Positions 22,600 to 33,027 of a DNA stretch of 64,000 nt are shown here, piece by piece. Position 1 is the stretch's first letter; the number at the start of each line of letters is the position of its first letter. The position numbers and the translations under genes are program-made. The notes beneath the pieces are model-generated. The model was not told where the DNA came from and did not search any database. It worked only from the letters and a program-made list of their open reading frames with translations. Origin of the DNA: Megaustenia siamemsis (taxonomy: Eukaryota; Mollusca; Gastropoda; Stylommatophora; Ariophantidae); the NCBI GenBank assembly GCA_032433765.1, contig JAVIAB010000025.1, forward strand, positions 34,210,282 through 34,274,281, given 5' to 3'.

Positions 22600-23395
22600 G
22601 TAGTGTACTGTGTGTGTTTCTTTTCTTGTAGAGCATCCTCTATTTCCTGTGCAATGTAGGTGACCAGGTCTGTAGTTGATCTGTGCTGACGGAAGCCACT
22701 TTGTTGTGGTACGATTTGTTCTTTTGTCTCCAAATGCCACATAAGTCTTCTGCTAACCAGCCTTTCCATGAGTTTACTCAGGCAGCTCAGTAGGCTAATT
22801 GGTCTATAGCTACTTGGGTCTAGTGGGTCTTTTCCAAACTTGAGGATTGGCACTATAATAGCTTCTTTCTAGATTGCCGGCACATGACCTCTCCTCCAGC
22901 TAGCATTTATTATCCTTAGAAGCTGGCTCTTGGCTTTCTGCCCCAGATTTATGAGCATTTCGTTGGAGATTCCATCTTTACCAGGGGAACATTTGATCTT
23001 CAATCCTTTGAGGGCAACATCTAATTCAGTTGGGGTAAAGATGGTCGTCTGATGCTCTTCTGGTGCTAAAGCCATGTGTTTTGCATCTTGGTTTTCCCGC
23101 CTTGCAGCTTTCTGTTTTTCTATTGGAATGTTTATTCTACTAATGTTTTTGTAAGTCTCTATTAGTAGATTTGCTGCCCTTTTGCCTGAGGATGTTCTAA
23201 TTGTGTGCTAATGATATTGGATGTCGGCAATTGTTTTCGTCGCTCAGAGCTTTCGCAAGTTTTCATAGTTTATGACCATTTTTGTCTAGATTCAGGCTCT
23301 CTGTCTTGTTTATCCAGCTCTGTCTGGCTGATGTTATGACCTCACGTCTGTATTTGGCCGAGGCTGCTTTGTAGGCATTGTTGCTCTCTGTGGTG
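22600..23395 (-). pseudogene. Inverted 5' segment of the RNase H LINE (twin-priming structure)
   Basis: On the minus strand, from 23395 down, frames read NNAYKAASAKYRREVITSAR (linker before RT), CSPGKDGISNEMLINLG (near 22935-22990), FGKDPLDPSSYRPISLLSC (22785-22845), PQQSGFRQHRSTTDLVTYI (22660-22720) and QEKKHT near 22620. The next residues of the protein, WVDMEKAFDRVW, are found on the plus strand at 23408. The 5' part of one LINE copy is therefore inverted relative to its 3' part, as expected from twin priming. Stops and a frameshift interrupt it. Confidence 0.8.
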
Positions 23396-23399
23396 TGTG

Positions 23400-24226
23400 A
23401 TGTTTCAGTGTGGGTCGACATGGAGAAGGCTTTTGATAGGGTTTGGAGAGAGGGTTTAAAGAACAAGCTTTTTAGACTTGGCATCCAGGGTCGTTTATTC
23501 AATTGGGTCTCTGAATACCTTCAGGATAGTACGGTCAGAGTACAAGTTCAAGGTCAACTAATTAAGAAGGTCTCTATCGAGTAAGATGTCCCACAAGGCG
23601 GAGTCTTGTACCCAACACTCTTTTTAATTTTCATAAATGACATCGTAATAGACATTCCACCCAGAATACACTCAGCAATATACGCAGATGCTCTGGCGTC
23701 ATGGGCTCGCGGGGAAAGTATATCGGTAGCTGGAACCATGATGCAAGATGCCCTAGGTGAACTTGAAAAGTGGACGAACACCTGGTTCTTACCAATCAAC
23801 GAAAGGAAAACTTCATATACAATTTTCAGCCTATCAAGAAAAACACTCTCTGCGAACTTGAAGATAAAAGACCATACACTCCCTATTGACCACAACCCAA
23901 CATATCTTGGTGTCACCATGAATCGCAGAATGACTTGGAAAAATCAGATAGACAGAGCAAGGATGAAAGCCAGAAAACGAACAAATATTATGAAGAAATT
24001 GGCAGGAACGGACTAGGGGGCAGACAGCAATATTTTGAAAAGACTATACGTAGGAAGTGTCAGACCAGTTCTAGAGTATGGAGTCACAGCCTGGGCTAAG
24101 GCTTCCAAATCACACCTTAGCAAAATTAACAGAACACAGAACCAAGCTGCCCGTATCATCACTGGTGCTATGAAATCTACACCTTTCAAGACTCTAGAAA
24201 CAGTAACAGGTTTACAACCCTTAGAT
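23400..24226 (+). pseudogene. Jockey/I-like LINE RT core, first part, with mutated active site
   Basis: Reads WVDMEKAFDRVW (23408-23443), then QGGVLYPTLFLIFINDI after a stop at about 23582, and YADALASW at 23681-23704. The second catalytic aspartate of the usual YADD box is alanine here (gct), so the enzyme is dead. After another stop at 24013-24015, the sequence VRPVLEYGVTAWAKAS and QNQAARIITGAM continue the post-RT region. The frame is cut at 24226 by the insertion of a second LINE and continues at 25568. Confidence 0.85.
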
Positions 24227-25567
24227 TGAGTTATTGAGTTATTTGCGGGTCATCATCATTGCACTCCGAACATGTCCATAGGTGCTCAGATCCCCTCCTC
24301 AGCAATTCCCTCAGTGTCCAGCGACTGACGACTCCAGTTCTATGTTGGTTGATAAGTCTTCTTACACGGCCACAAAGTTTCTCATTTCTGGCTGTGCCCA
24401 TCTTAACTCCCATTTCCATCATCCGAAGAAGCGACGTTGATCTGTGTTTGTCGAAGTCCTGTGCTCTTCCCACATCTCGGAGTGCATTGATGACGTCCGC
24501 CCGATCCATCGGTTGCCCGTCCTCAACGACAGCGCAGCTAGCCAACCTGTCCGCTCTCTCATTTCCCCGTACTCCCGCATGTCCAGGGACATAGACAAAG
24601 GTGACCTTACGTATTTTGGATTTCTGCAACGACTCTACCCATTGCATGCGTACAAAGCCCGCCTCCACTTTTTTTATCATGCTCATCGAATCACTCAGTA
24701 TACATGCGTGGATGTAGTCTTGTGACTCTAACCATTTGAATGCCTTGGTCACTGCCATCACCTCCATTGTCATGCTACTCGTGGTCATGGCGTATGCACC
24801 ACTGTCTTCCTTGGCTATTCTGCCTGCCGAACGTGCTGTAAATGCCCATGCACTTTTTTCGTGTCGTCTTACAGATCCGTCTGTATAGATGACTGCATCT
24901 TTCTCATCGGTGTTATCGCAGATGAGACCGTTGACCTCAGCATTAACCACGACTGGGTTCTGTTCCCTACTTTTCCTGTCGAGTGTGACAATACATGAGA
25001 AAGTCCCCTTGAATGACGTAGGCACCGGTATCCACTCCTCACCAACGCTGAGATTGGTAAGCCCACAGGCCTGTTTGATGACATCTTCTGCTCGGCCCAC
25101 CCATGATTTGCCTCTTTTTAGCCTGGTACCTTTCTCTGTGTTGAGCACGTGGTGCAATGGATGCTCTGTATCTGTACTAATCTTCAGGTATGCTCGTGCT
25201 CTCCAGATCTTAATTCTGTCATCCATGGTTGGAAAGTCAAGAAGATACCTCATTGCCACACAGGGAGTGTCCCTCGTACATCCCAGGATAATGCGCATGG
25301 CTTCATTTTGTATTTTCTCCAGCCTATCAATTTGAGTCGTACTGACAGTAAGAATGGCCAGGGCATACTCGATTGGTGCGAGGACTAATCCCAGGAACAG
25401 AAGAGTAAGTAGCCTCTGCTCGATGTTGGCAGCTGCCATGACCTTCAAGGCGGCTAATCCTTTGCGGGATTTTGTTATCACATGGTCAACGTGGTCCCAA
25501 AAACACAGGCTGCGATCAAACTTAACTCCGAGGTATGTCATCAACTTGTCCCTGGTCACCTCATCTT
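24227..25567 (-). mobile_element. 5'-truncated I/Jockey-like LINE inserted into another LINE
   Basis: A minus-strand insertion flanked by perfect 11-bp duplications (aacccttagat at 24216-24226 and 25568-25578). Its 3' end, on the left, is a short repeated caataactcaataactca tail rather than poly(A). It starts within the region after the RT palm, so it is 5' truncated. Its only coding content is the uninterrupted frame at 24231-25559. Confidence 0.92.
24231..25559 (-). CDS. LINE protein, RT C-terminus plus RNase H plus terminal cysteine motif
   Basis: An uninterrupted 442-codon frame. The first ~150 residues are the post-palm RT region (MTYLGVKFDRSLCFWDHV, LVLAPIEYALAIL). An RNase H type I domain follows from about residue 215: AVIYTDGSVRR (antisense near 24860-24895), a glutamate in TMEVMAVTKAF, ILSDSMSMI, and GHAGVRGNERADRLA with the last aspartate. 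The C-terminus contains CGRVRRLINQHRTG and WTCSEC. RNase H would remove LINE RNA from the hybrid during insertion. The lack of stops suggests a fairly young insertion. The annotated ATG is not the native start, since the copy lacks the N-terminus. Confidence 0.85.
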   Translation of the reverse strand: MTRDKLMTYLGVKFDRSLCFWDHVDHVITKSRKGLAALKVMAAANIEQRLLTLLFLGLVLAPIEYALAILTVSTTQIDRLEKIQNEAMRIILGCTRDTPCVAMRYLLDFPTMDDRIKIWRARAYLKISTDTEHPLHHVLNTEKGTRLKRGKSWVGRAEDVIKQACGLTNLSVGEEWIPVPTSFKGTFSCIVTLDRKSREQNPVVVNAEVNGLICDNTDEKDAVIYTDGSVRRHEKSAWAFTARSAGRIAKEDSGAYAMTTSSMTMEVMAVTKAFKWLESQDYIHACILSDSMSMIKKVEAGFVRMQWVESLQKSKIRKVTFVYVPGHAGVRGNERADRLASCAVVEDGQPMDRADVINALRDVGRAQDFDKHRSTSLLRMMEMGVKMGTARNEKLCGRVRRLINQHRTGVVSRWTLRELLRRGSEHLWTCSECNDDDPQITQ

Positions 25568-26757
25568 AACCCTTAGATGACAGACGGGTCACTAAAGTAT
25601 TGCAACAGGCGGAGAAATATAGAAGGCTCCTTAGCCACTCCATGCACCAAAGAATAACTGGTTCCGGAATTGTACGACTAAAGAGGAGCAACTTCGCTGC
25701 AATTGCCAATGAACTAACTACTGGAGACCCAGTACTTTCCCAAACAATATCGAAACCCTTGGGCCAATCTGATATGTCTCCTCATGGAAAGCATAAAATA
25801 CCAGAACTTAAGGAAAATATAGCAGGAATCATGAAAAAATGCACCCAATCAAACACAGAAAGAAAACACATAGCAGAAAAACATATACACGATACCTACC
25901 CACAAGACTCTTGGTCCCACATATACACAGATGGCTCTGCTACAAATGCCACCAGAAATGGAGGGGGAGGTGTGTTCTTGACGCTGAATAATCAGGACGA
26001 GATCACCAAGTCAATAGCTACTGGAAAATTCTCAAACAACTTTAAAGCAGAAGCTGAGGTCATCAGAGATGCTGCAACACTGGCTACTCAACACAAAAAT
26101 AACATGCACAATAAATTGGTGATTCTGACTGATGCACTGTCAGTACTATCAGCTCTAAAAAGCCCCAAGAACAATGAACTAGATGACTTGAGAACTACTC
26201 TGGACCAACTATGCAATAACTTCCAGAGAGTAGTCATTCAATGGATATCATCACACTGTAATATACACGGGAACGAACGCGCAGATAAATTAGCTAAAGA
26301 GGGAGGGAGATTACCACAAGAGAACCATCCGCTCAGTTATGGTGAAGCCAAATCCATCCTCAAAAGTCAGTTGCATGAAAAATGGAAACGAGAACACCCA
26401 AAGCATAACGAGAGTGACGGATACCACCAACTATCAAGGAGGTATCAAGGCATCATACTTCTCTTACGCACAGGCCACAATAGAATGAGAAACCACATGT
26501 TCACCAAATTCAAAATAGGTACAACCAGCCTATGCCACTGTACACTGGACAATATGACTACAAAACATGTTCTACAGGATTGGCCCCAGTACACAGACCT
26601 GAGAAGAGCAATGTGGTCCACGCCCACCTCCCTGGAAGAGAAACTAGATGCGGCAATCGATTCGCTTAAACAGACAGCTGACTACATGACAGAGTCTGGA
26701 ATCCTACTCTGATTGAGTCTTGATCGCAGACAGAGAGAGAGAGAGAGAGAGAGACTG
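25568..26757 (+). pseudogene. RNase H LINE, second part, 3' end
   Basis: Resumes the LINE interrupted at 24226. A long open frame (25600-26712) carries an RNase H domain: IYTDGSATNATRNGGGGVF (YTDGS at 25924-25938), the glutamate in AEAEVIRDAA, VILTDALSVLSAL and HCNIHGNERADKLAKEGG. A C-terminal region with LCHC and HVLQDW near 26530-26585 is typical of the degenerate zinc finger ending such proteins. The frame ends TESGILL (stop at 26710-26712). The 3' UTR is very short and ends in a (GA)n run at 26736-26755. The same 3' terminus caps the composite retroposons in this window. Confidence 0.85.
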
Positions 26758-26770
26758 TAATGTCATGAGT

Positions 26771-26809
26771 TAGAGTTTATAAAATATGTTCACTTTAGTA
26801 TCCTGACTT
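26771..26809. repeat. Single copy of the 38-bp satellite unit beside the LINE
   Basis: tagagtttataaaatatg and cactttagtatcctgactt match the unit amplified at 42096-44030. A similar 27-bp stretch (ataaaatatggtcactgtag) lies at the other end of this LINE at 22580-22606. Confidence 0.75.
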
Positions 26810-26904
26810 CAGTTATATTAACATGTGTTACTATTATTGATGTATTTTTTAAAATAATTAATTCTTTCAGCAAGGAAAGGTTATTATCAGTTTAGCGGTA
26901 CAGA

Positions 26905-27281
26905 TTTCGGAAATAAAAAAATTTTAATGTCTTGAAATATTCGGAAATAAAAAAATGTTAATGTCCTGAAATATTCGGAAATAAAAAAATGTTAATGTCT
27001 TGAAATATTCGGAAATAAAAAAATGTTAATGTCTTGAAATATTCGGAAATAAAAAAATGTTAATGTCTTGAAATATTCGGAAATAAAAAAATGTGAATGT
27101 CTTGAAATATACGGAAATAAAAAAATGTTAATGTCTTGAAATATTCGGAAATAAAAAAATGTTAATGTCTTGAAATATTCGGAAATAAAAAAATGTTAAT
27201 GTCTTGAAATATACGGAAATAAAAAAATGTTAATGTCTTGAAATATTCGGAAATAAAAAAATGTTAATGTCTTGAAATATT
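26905..27281. repeat. 34-bp minisatellite, about 11 copies
   Basis: Near-identical units ttcggaaataaaaaaatgtt plus aatgtcttgaaata. The right edge is where the TTAA element inserted. Confidence 0.95.
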
Positions 27282-27283
27282 AA

Positions 27284-27567
27284 CTCTTTTTGTATGTTTC
27301 GCCGCGCTGTGCGCCATGCTGATTTCGGCCGGGTACGTTTCACCGCACAGTGCGTCACTCCCAATTTGATTAGTGTGAATCATCATCAAACCATATTCTT
27401 TTTACATGTCTTGTATCATCTTGGTATTGGTGAAATCTGATTGCTTGTTCAATTATCTATGAATTCATGTGTGGTATGTTATGTGTTGGATAGATATAAA
27501 TATGTCGAATTGTTTGTCTCTGAAATCTCTTCGGTTGCATTGATAAAAGGCTTCCGTACTGAAAGAG
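27284..27567. mobile_element. TTAA-flanked MITE-like element, copy 2
   Basis: A 284-bp element, opposite in orientation to copy 1 at 6443. It begins ctctttttgtatgtttcgcc and ends cttccgtactgaaagag, with perfect TTAA on both sides (27280-27283 and 27568-27571). The interior shares long strings with copy 1 in reverse complement, such as agatgatacaagacatgtaa and ttgagagtgacgc-like sequence. No protein. The TTAA duplication points to piggyBac-type mobilisation in trans. Confidence 0.85.
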
Positions 27568-27584
27568 TTAATCTACATATGTAT

Positions 27585-27646
27585 CCACCACATACCATAT
27601 TATATATGAATGTTTAGATAATTGAACAAGGAATTAAATTTCACCA
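27585..27646. mobile_element. Fragment of the same MITE family
   Basis: ccacataccatattatatatgaatg and agataattgaacaag match the interior of the elements at 6443 and 27284, in copy-1 orientation. No ends are preserved. Confidence 0.55.
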
Positions 27647-27874
27647 ATGGATTTCCGTTGTTAAGATGGTGGATCTAGCCACGTTCTCTCGACCGCTGCA
27701 GAAAGTGCATTCGAGATCTGATTAATTTCGGTTCTCTGTTGTACTTTTCTTCGTTAAAGTATAAATGATGAACTACTTGTTACATCTGTGCCGCTAAAGC
27801 GAAGTTGTACGCCGCCAACAGTCTATTTTTGACAAATCAAGTGTTGTGAATGCGACCTTCCAACATTTAGACTT
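27647..27874 (+). repeat. Repeat X, copy 1, left part
   Basis: Matches in reverse complement the right end of the copy at 58398-60036 (shared: tgttgtgaatgcgaccttcc, ctgattaatttcgg, gttctctcga). It ends catttagactt at 27864-27874; the same 11 bases start the right part at 40503. Function unknown. It carries no open frame here. Confidence 0.8.
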
Positions 27875-28629
27875 CCCTCTCTCTCTCTCTTTCTCTCTCT
27901 GCGATCAGGACCCAATCAGAGTATGATTCCAGCTCCTCACATGAACTCATCTGTCAGGTTAGGTGTGTTACAAACAGAACATCACAATTAGAGTCTGCCA
28001 GATCCACTCTGATTGAACACCCGTTAAAAACGTTGCACTGTGTTCTACGCCAGTGGCCCAGTGCATCCGATTTCAGCCAGCATTTTATTCAGGTTTGCTT
28101 TCCCTAGCCTTTGATTGTCCCCAATCTTCCTGCAAGGCAGCAGGTGATCTTTTCTGTAGGGGGATTCTGCCCTTAGATGGTCGGCCCTACCAGGTTTACG
28201 AGCACCATCTGCCCGAGTCACTAGAGGTGACTAACACAGACATGCACACACAAAGATATGAGATGTGACAAACACATAGCGATACGAGGCATGACTAACA
28301 CTGACATACATCAAGATATATGACACATGACTAACATAAACATGCACATAAAGATATGAGATATGACTGACATAGACATGCACCCACAAAGAAATTACAC
28401 ATGTCTAACATGGACATGCACACAAAGATATGACCAACATAGATAGGCACACACAATGATATGAGATGTGACTAGCATAGCCGTGCAAACACAAGGATAT
28501 GAGATGTGACATACACAGACATGCACACACAAAGATATGAGATATGACTAACATAAACGTACACACAGAGATATGTGATATATCACTAGCCCAAACACAA
28601 AGATATGACACATGACTAACACAGATACA
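27875..28629 (-). mobile_element. Composite retroposon, copy B, 3' portion
   Basis: Minus-strand element whose (GA)n tail lies at 27875-27900, followed by the ~340-bp LINE-like module (to about 28235) and the ~30-36-bp minisatellite (28235-28629). It was inserted into repeat X with an 11-bp duplication and was later split by the LTR retrotransposon at 28629/40429. The remaining 74 bp are at 40429-40502. Confidence 0.85.
28626..28629. repeat. Target site duplication of the LTR element, left (TACA)
   Basis: TACA precedes the left LTR and follows the right one (40429-40432). The intact target is seen in copy A near 15720 (gatacacactaagatatgag), which has the sequence only once. Confidence 0.8.
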
Positions 28630-29103
28630 TGAAGAAGAGTGATAGGTGGGAGATGTGGTCAAGGGGACGTAATGATGAAAATTAAGGAGATGTTGAGAGG
28701 GGAGATAAGGGGAACATTTAGATGTAATTAGAAGCGACAGACCACGGGGAAATCATGCAAGGGGAGACAGGGGGACGCAGGAGATTTAGTAGGAAAGCGT
28801 GCAAGACGAGGTACATGAGTGAACGAAATTGAAGAGAAAGAACTAGTGAGAATATAATTCATTCGAGCTGGAGTCGAGGCCAGATGCAGACGTGGTGTCC
28901 GACAGGACACAACGAGACTGTGGGCAAGGAACAGTATGAAACAGATTCTGGGTTACAGGTTAGTGTATGGCCAGTAGTCGAACTAGATAGTTGAGTCACT
29001 AAGTTACGGTAGAGATAGATTACAACAACTAGTGATCTGATGATCGTAGTAACAGGCTAGTCATCAAGTGAGAGATAGCTAAGTTAGTTAACTGCAACTA
29101 GGT

Positions 29104-29715
29104 CTAAAGTAGACAATGCATATCAAGTTGAACTGTCGGCTGTGTGCCATTAGGACAGAATTTAGAAATCTGCATCAGTAGACAATGTATATCAAGTTGA
29201 ACTGTCGGCTGTGTGCCATTAGGACAGAATTTGGAATTCTTCATCAGTAGACAATGCATATCAAGTTGAACTGTCGGCTGTGTGCCATTAGGACAGAATT
29301 TAGAATTCTTCATCAGTAGACAATGCATATCAAGTTGAACTGTCGGCTGTGTGCCATTAGGACAGAATTTAGAAATCTTCATCAGTAGACAATGCATATC
29401 AAGTTGAACTGTCGGCTGTGTGCCATTAGGACAGAATTTGGAATTCTTCATCAGTAGACAATGCATATCAAGTTGAACTGTCGGCTGTGTGCCATTAGGA
29501 CAGAATTTAGAAATCTGCATCAGTAGACAATGCATATCAAGTTGAACTGTCGGCTGTGTGCCATTAGGACAGAATTTAGAAATCTGCATCAGTAGACAAT
29601 GCATATCAAGTTGAACTGTCGGCTGTGTGCCATTAGGACAGAATTTAGAAATCTGCATCAGTAGACAATGCATATCAAGTTGAACTGTCGGCTGTGTGCC
29701 ATTAGGACAGAAACT
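29104..29715. repeat. 69-bp tandem array in the 5' LTR, ~9 copies
   Basis: Units with gacaatgcatatcaagttga, ctgtcggctgtgtgcc and aggacagaattt. Only ~5 copies occur at the matching place in the 3' LTR (38833-39168). Confidence 0.95.
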
Positions 29716-30805
29716 AGAGGCCTTCATCAGTATTAAGGTTTCAAGATGAACTATCGGCTGTGTGCCGTGATTATCAATATAGGACTCTTCATTATTAGCA
29801 AGAGTTCAATGTGACTGTCGGCTGAGTGCCGTTATCAAATAACTAGAGGCCTTCATAAGTGTTAAGGTTTCAAGATGAACTATCGGCTGTGTGCCGTGAT
29901 TATCAATATAGGACTCTTCATTATTAGCAAGAGTTCAATGTGACTGTCGGCTGGGTGCCGTTATCAAATAACTAGAGGCCTTCATAAGTATTAAGGTTTC
30001 AAGATGAACTATCGGCTGTGTGCCGTGATTATCAATATAGGACTCTTCATTATTAGCAAGAGTTCAATGTGACTGTCGGCTGGGTGCCGTTATCAAATAA
30101 CTAGAGGCCTTCATCAGTATTAAGGTTTCAAGATGAACTATCGGCTGTGTGCCGTGATTATCAATATAGGACTCTTCATTATTAGCAAGAGTTCAATGTG
30201 ACTGTCGGCTGAGTACCGTTATCAATTAACTAGAGGCCTTCATTAGTGTTAAGGTTTCAAGATGAACTATCGGCTGTGTGCCGTGATTATCAATATAGGA
30301 CTCTTCATTATTAGCAAGAGTTCAATGTGACTGTCGGCTGAGTGCCGTTATCAAATAACTAGAGGCCTTCATAAGTGTTAAGGTTTCAAGATGAACTATC
30401 GGCTGTGTGCCGTGATTATCAATATAGGACTCTTCATTATTAGCAAGAGTTCAATGTGACTGTCGGCTGAGTGCCGTTATCAAATAACTAGAGGCCTTCA
30501 TCAGTATTAAGGTTTCAAGATGAACTATCGGCTGTGTGCCGTGATTATCAATATAGGACTCTTCAGTATTAGCAAGAGTTCAATGTGACTGTCGGCTGAG
30601 TGCCGTCATCAAATAACTAGAGGCCTTAATCAGTGTTAAGGTTTCAAGATGAACTATCGGCTGTGTGCCGTGATTATCAATATAGGACTCTTCATTATTA
30701 GCAAGAGTTCAATGTGACTGTCGGCTGAGTGCCGTCATCAAATAACTAGAGGCCTTAATCAGTGTTAAGGTTTCAAGATGAACTATCGGCTGTGTGCCGT
30801 GATTA
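29716..30805. repeat. 129-bp tandem array in the 5' LTR, ~8.4 copies
   Basis: Units with actagaggccttcat, ggtttcaagatgaactatcg and gcaagagttcaatgtgactg. Each unit has two related halves (ctatcggctgtgtgccgt and ctgtcggctgagtgccgt), so it is a dimer of a ~64-bp ancestor. The 3' LTR holds ~7 copies. Confidence 0.95.
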
Positions 30806-31304
30806 TCGATTCGAATCTTTCAGTAGGAGTAAAGTGTTCATATGCACTGTGGGCTGTGTGCCAGGTGCCCTTCTAGAAATCGTCAACAGCAGTTAGCTGT
30901 GAGGTGTGAACATGGGGTGTGAATCATATCATGGTGAAGCATTTATTGATGCAACAGTATGTCTGTCCAGAGAAGTTCTTGTTTACAATTGGTTATCATA
31001 CATGACTTAGTGGCGGACGCCATGGCAGTATGTGCAAGCTGTTAATGTATTAAACTGTTGTTTATTATTCCTGGTGTTGTTACTTGCTGCGTTGGAAGGG
31101 TGACTGATCCTGCGATGAACGAGTCTGGAGTGTCGAGTACAGAACACAACGCGAAGTCAGTCCACGAGAAGGCGTGAAGCCTGATCCTGAGTGTACCGGT
31201 ACCAAACAAAGTCGCCAGTGAAAGCCTGTTCTGCTGAGATGTTGCCTTCATTATATGCCCCAGATAATTGATAGACGAAAAGTGGTGTTTCTCGTTTACA
31301 TAAT

Positions 31305-31322
31305 TGGACCTGCGACCTGTGC
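31305..31322 (+). promoter_or_regulatory. Putative primer binding site
   Basis: TGGACCTGCGACCTGTGC begins with TGG four bases after the 5' LTR, as expected for pairing with a tRNA 3' CCA end. I cannot name the tRNA. Confidence 0.45.
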
Positions 31323-31429
31323 AGAACGGTCACCAACGTCCACAACAGCAGCGACAGAAGCGGCCAACTTCAACACAGGAGTAGTAAGAATTAATTAAGT
31401 ACATAATTAATAAAAAGACAATTTTGTTC

Positions 31430-32350
31430 TTGAGTGTTCAGTGTGTATTAACAAAGGGAAAAGTTGTGTATTGAATAGATAACTTATTTATGACAATTAT
31501 TGGGGTATTACATTGAAAAAGTGCTTGTGTAATGAATTGAATATTGGCTGATATTGAATTGAAAATTTTGTGTATATGGAATTGAAAAATTGCTGGTGTA
31601 ATGAATTGAATATATTTTGGTATATTGAAATGAACATTTTCTTGTGGATTGAAGTGGGAAAAATTAGTGGTGTATTGAATTGAAAAAACTGCTTGTGTAT
31701 TGAATGGACATTTTTCTGGCATATTGAAGTGGAATTTTGGGGCTTCTGTATTGAAGTGAATTTTTTTTCTTGGATAATGAATTGGAATTCTTCTCCTGAG
31801 CTATTGGATTTGAAAATTTTGTTTTCCCTGGATATTGAATTGGAAAATTGTGTTCCCTTCTGCATTGAATTGGAAAATTTTGTGCCCTTCTATATTGAAT
31901 TGGAAAATTAGGTTCCCTTGTGTAGTGAATTGGGAAATTGTTTCCCTGATGTATTGAATGGGAAAATTTTTTTTGGTATATGGAATTGAAAATTGGTTTC
32001 TTATGTATTAAATTGACATTCTCCTTGATGTAATGTATTGGGAAGTTCCTGAGTATTGAATTAACAAATTTTTGTGTGCAGGTATTAAACTTGGAAAAGT
32101 TCTGGTGTAGTGAACTGAATTTGTCTTGCTATTAAATTCGAAATTGTTATATGTACGGGTGCATTTTTGTTCGATCACCTCAATATAAATAAGAGGGTAA
32201 ATCAATAGAAAATTATTGCGAGTGATTGATTGAATTTTGTTTGGTTGGTTATATTGAAATGTAGAAGTTGTGACTTTTGTATTAATTAGAACAATTATTG
32301 CTGGTCCAGTGATTGGAATTTTTATGGAATTGTAAATCTGTTGAGTTTGT
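31430..32350. repeat. Degenerate ~20-bp repeats in the retrotransposon leader
   Basis: Repeated variations on tattgaattggaaaattttg with irregular spacing. T- and G-rich on the sense strand, with no long sense frame. They form the first half of an unusually long untranslated leader. Confidence 0.75.
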
Positions 32351-32454
32351 ACTGAAAAAAAATTTATTACAGGTTAATTAATTGGAAAGTGGTTATACCA
32401 AATTGTGAAATTGGTTGTTTTTGTAGTGAGCAGAAAAATCATTGATTGGCAAAA

Positions 32455-32850
32455 TTTTTTTGGAGCCACTGAATTGTAAAATTGTTGATGTTGAATTGAC
32501 TATACAAAATATTGGTCTGTTGATGACACATTTTTGAGCTACTGAATTGTAAAATAGTGGATGTTGAATTGACTATACAAAATATTGGTCTGTTGATGAC
32601 ACATTTTTGAGCTACTGAATTGTAAAATTGTTGATGTGAAGTGACTATACAAAATATTGGTCTGTGATGAAACATTTTTGAGCTACTGAATTGGAAAATT
32701 GTTAATGTTGAAGTGACTATACAAAATATTGGTCTGTTGATGAAACATTTTTGAGCTACTGAATTGGAAAAATTGTTAATGTTGAATTGACTATACAAAA
32801 TATTGGTCTGTTGATGAAACATTTTTGAGCTACTGAATTGTAAAATGGTT
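32455..32850. repeat. ~73-bp tandem array in the leader, ~5 copies
   Basis: Units with gactatacaaaatattggtc and gagctactgaattg at 72-74-bp spacing. It sits ~200 bp upstream of gag. Confidence 0.9.
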
Positions 32851-33027
32851 GATTGAAATTATTTTTGTGGAAGTACTAAATTGTAAAATTGTGATTGGGT
32901 ATTGAAAAGAGAAATTATTGATTGAAAATTGTTGGGGATATGGAAGTAGGAAGAAAAAGGGTTAGAATATTGAACTCATTTTGGGACTGATGTATTGAAT
33001 CTATTAGCTGATAGACTTAAATAGGAA

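Larger units (their letters stand above)
28630..31300 (+). repeat. 5' LTR (2,671 bp)
   Basis: Begins TGAAGAAGAGTGATAGG and ends CTCGTTTACA. The first ~480 bp match the right LTR almost base for base. Then follow ~9 copies of a 69-bp unit (29104-29715), ~8.4 copies of a 129-bp unit (29716-30805) and a ~490-bp end region. The region 30806-30975 is missing from the right LTR. Both repeat units contain ggctgtgtgcc, so they share ancestry. Minus-strand open frames here (29104-29727) are period artefacts. Confidence 0.9.

Noticed and set aside
29104..29727. 207-codon minus-strand frame in the 5' LTR (and 38833-39180 in the 3' LTR)
   Set aside because: Again a product of a 69-bp tandem unit; antisense to the element, and length varies with copy number.
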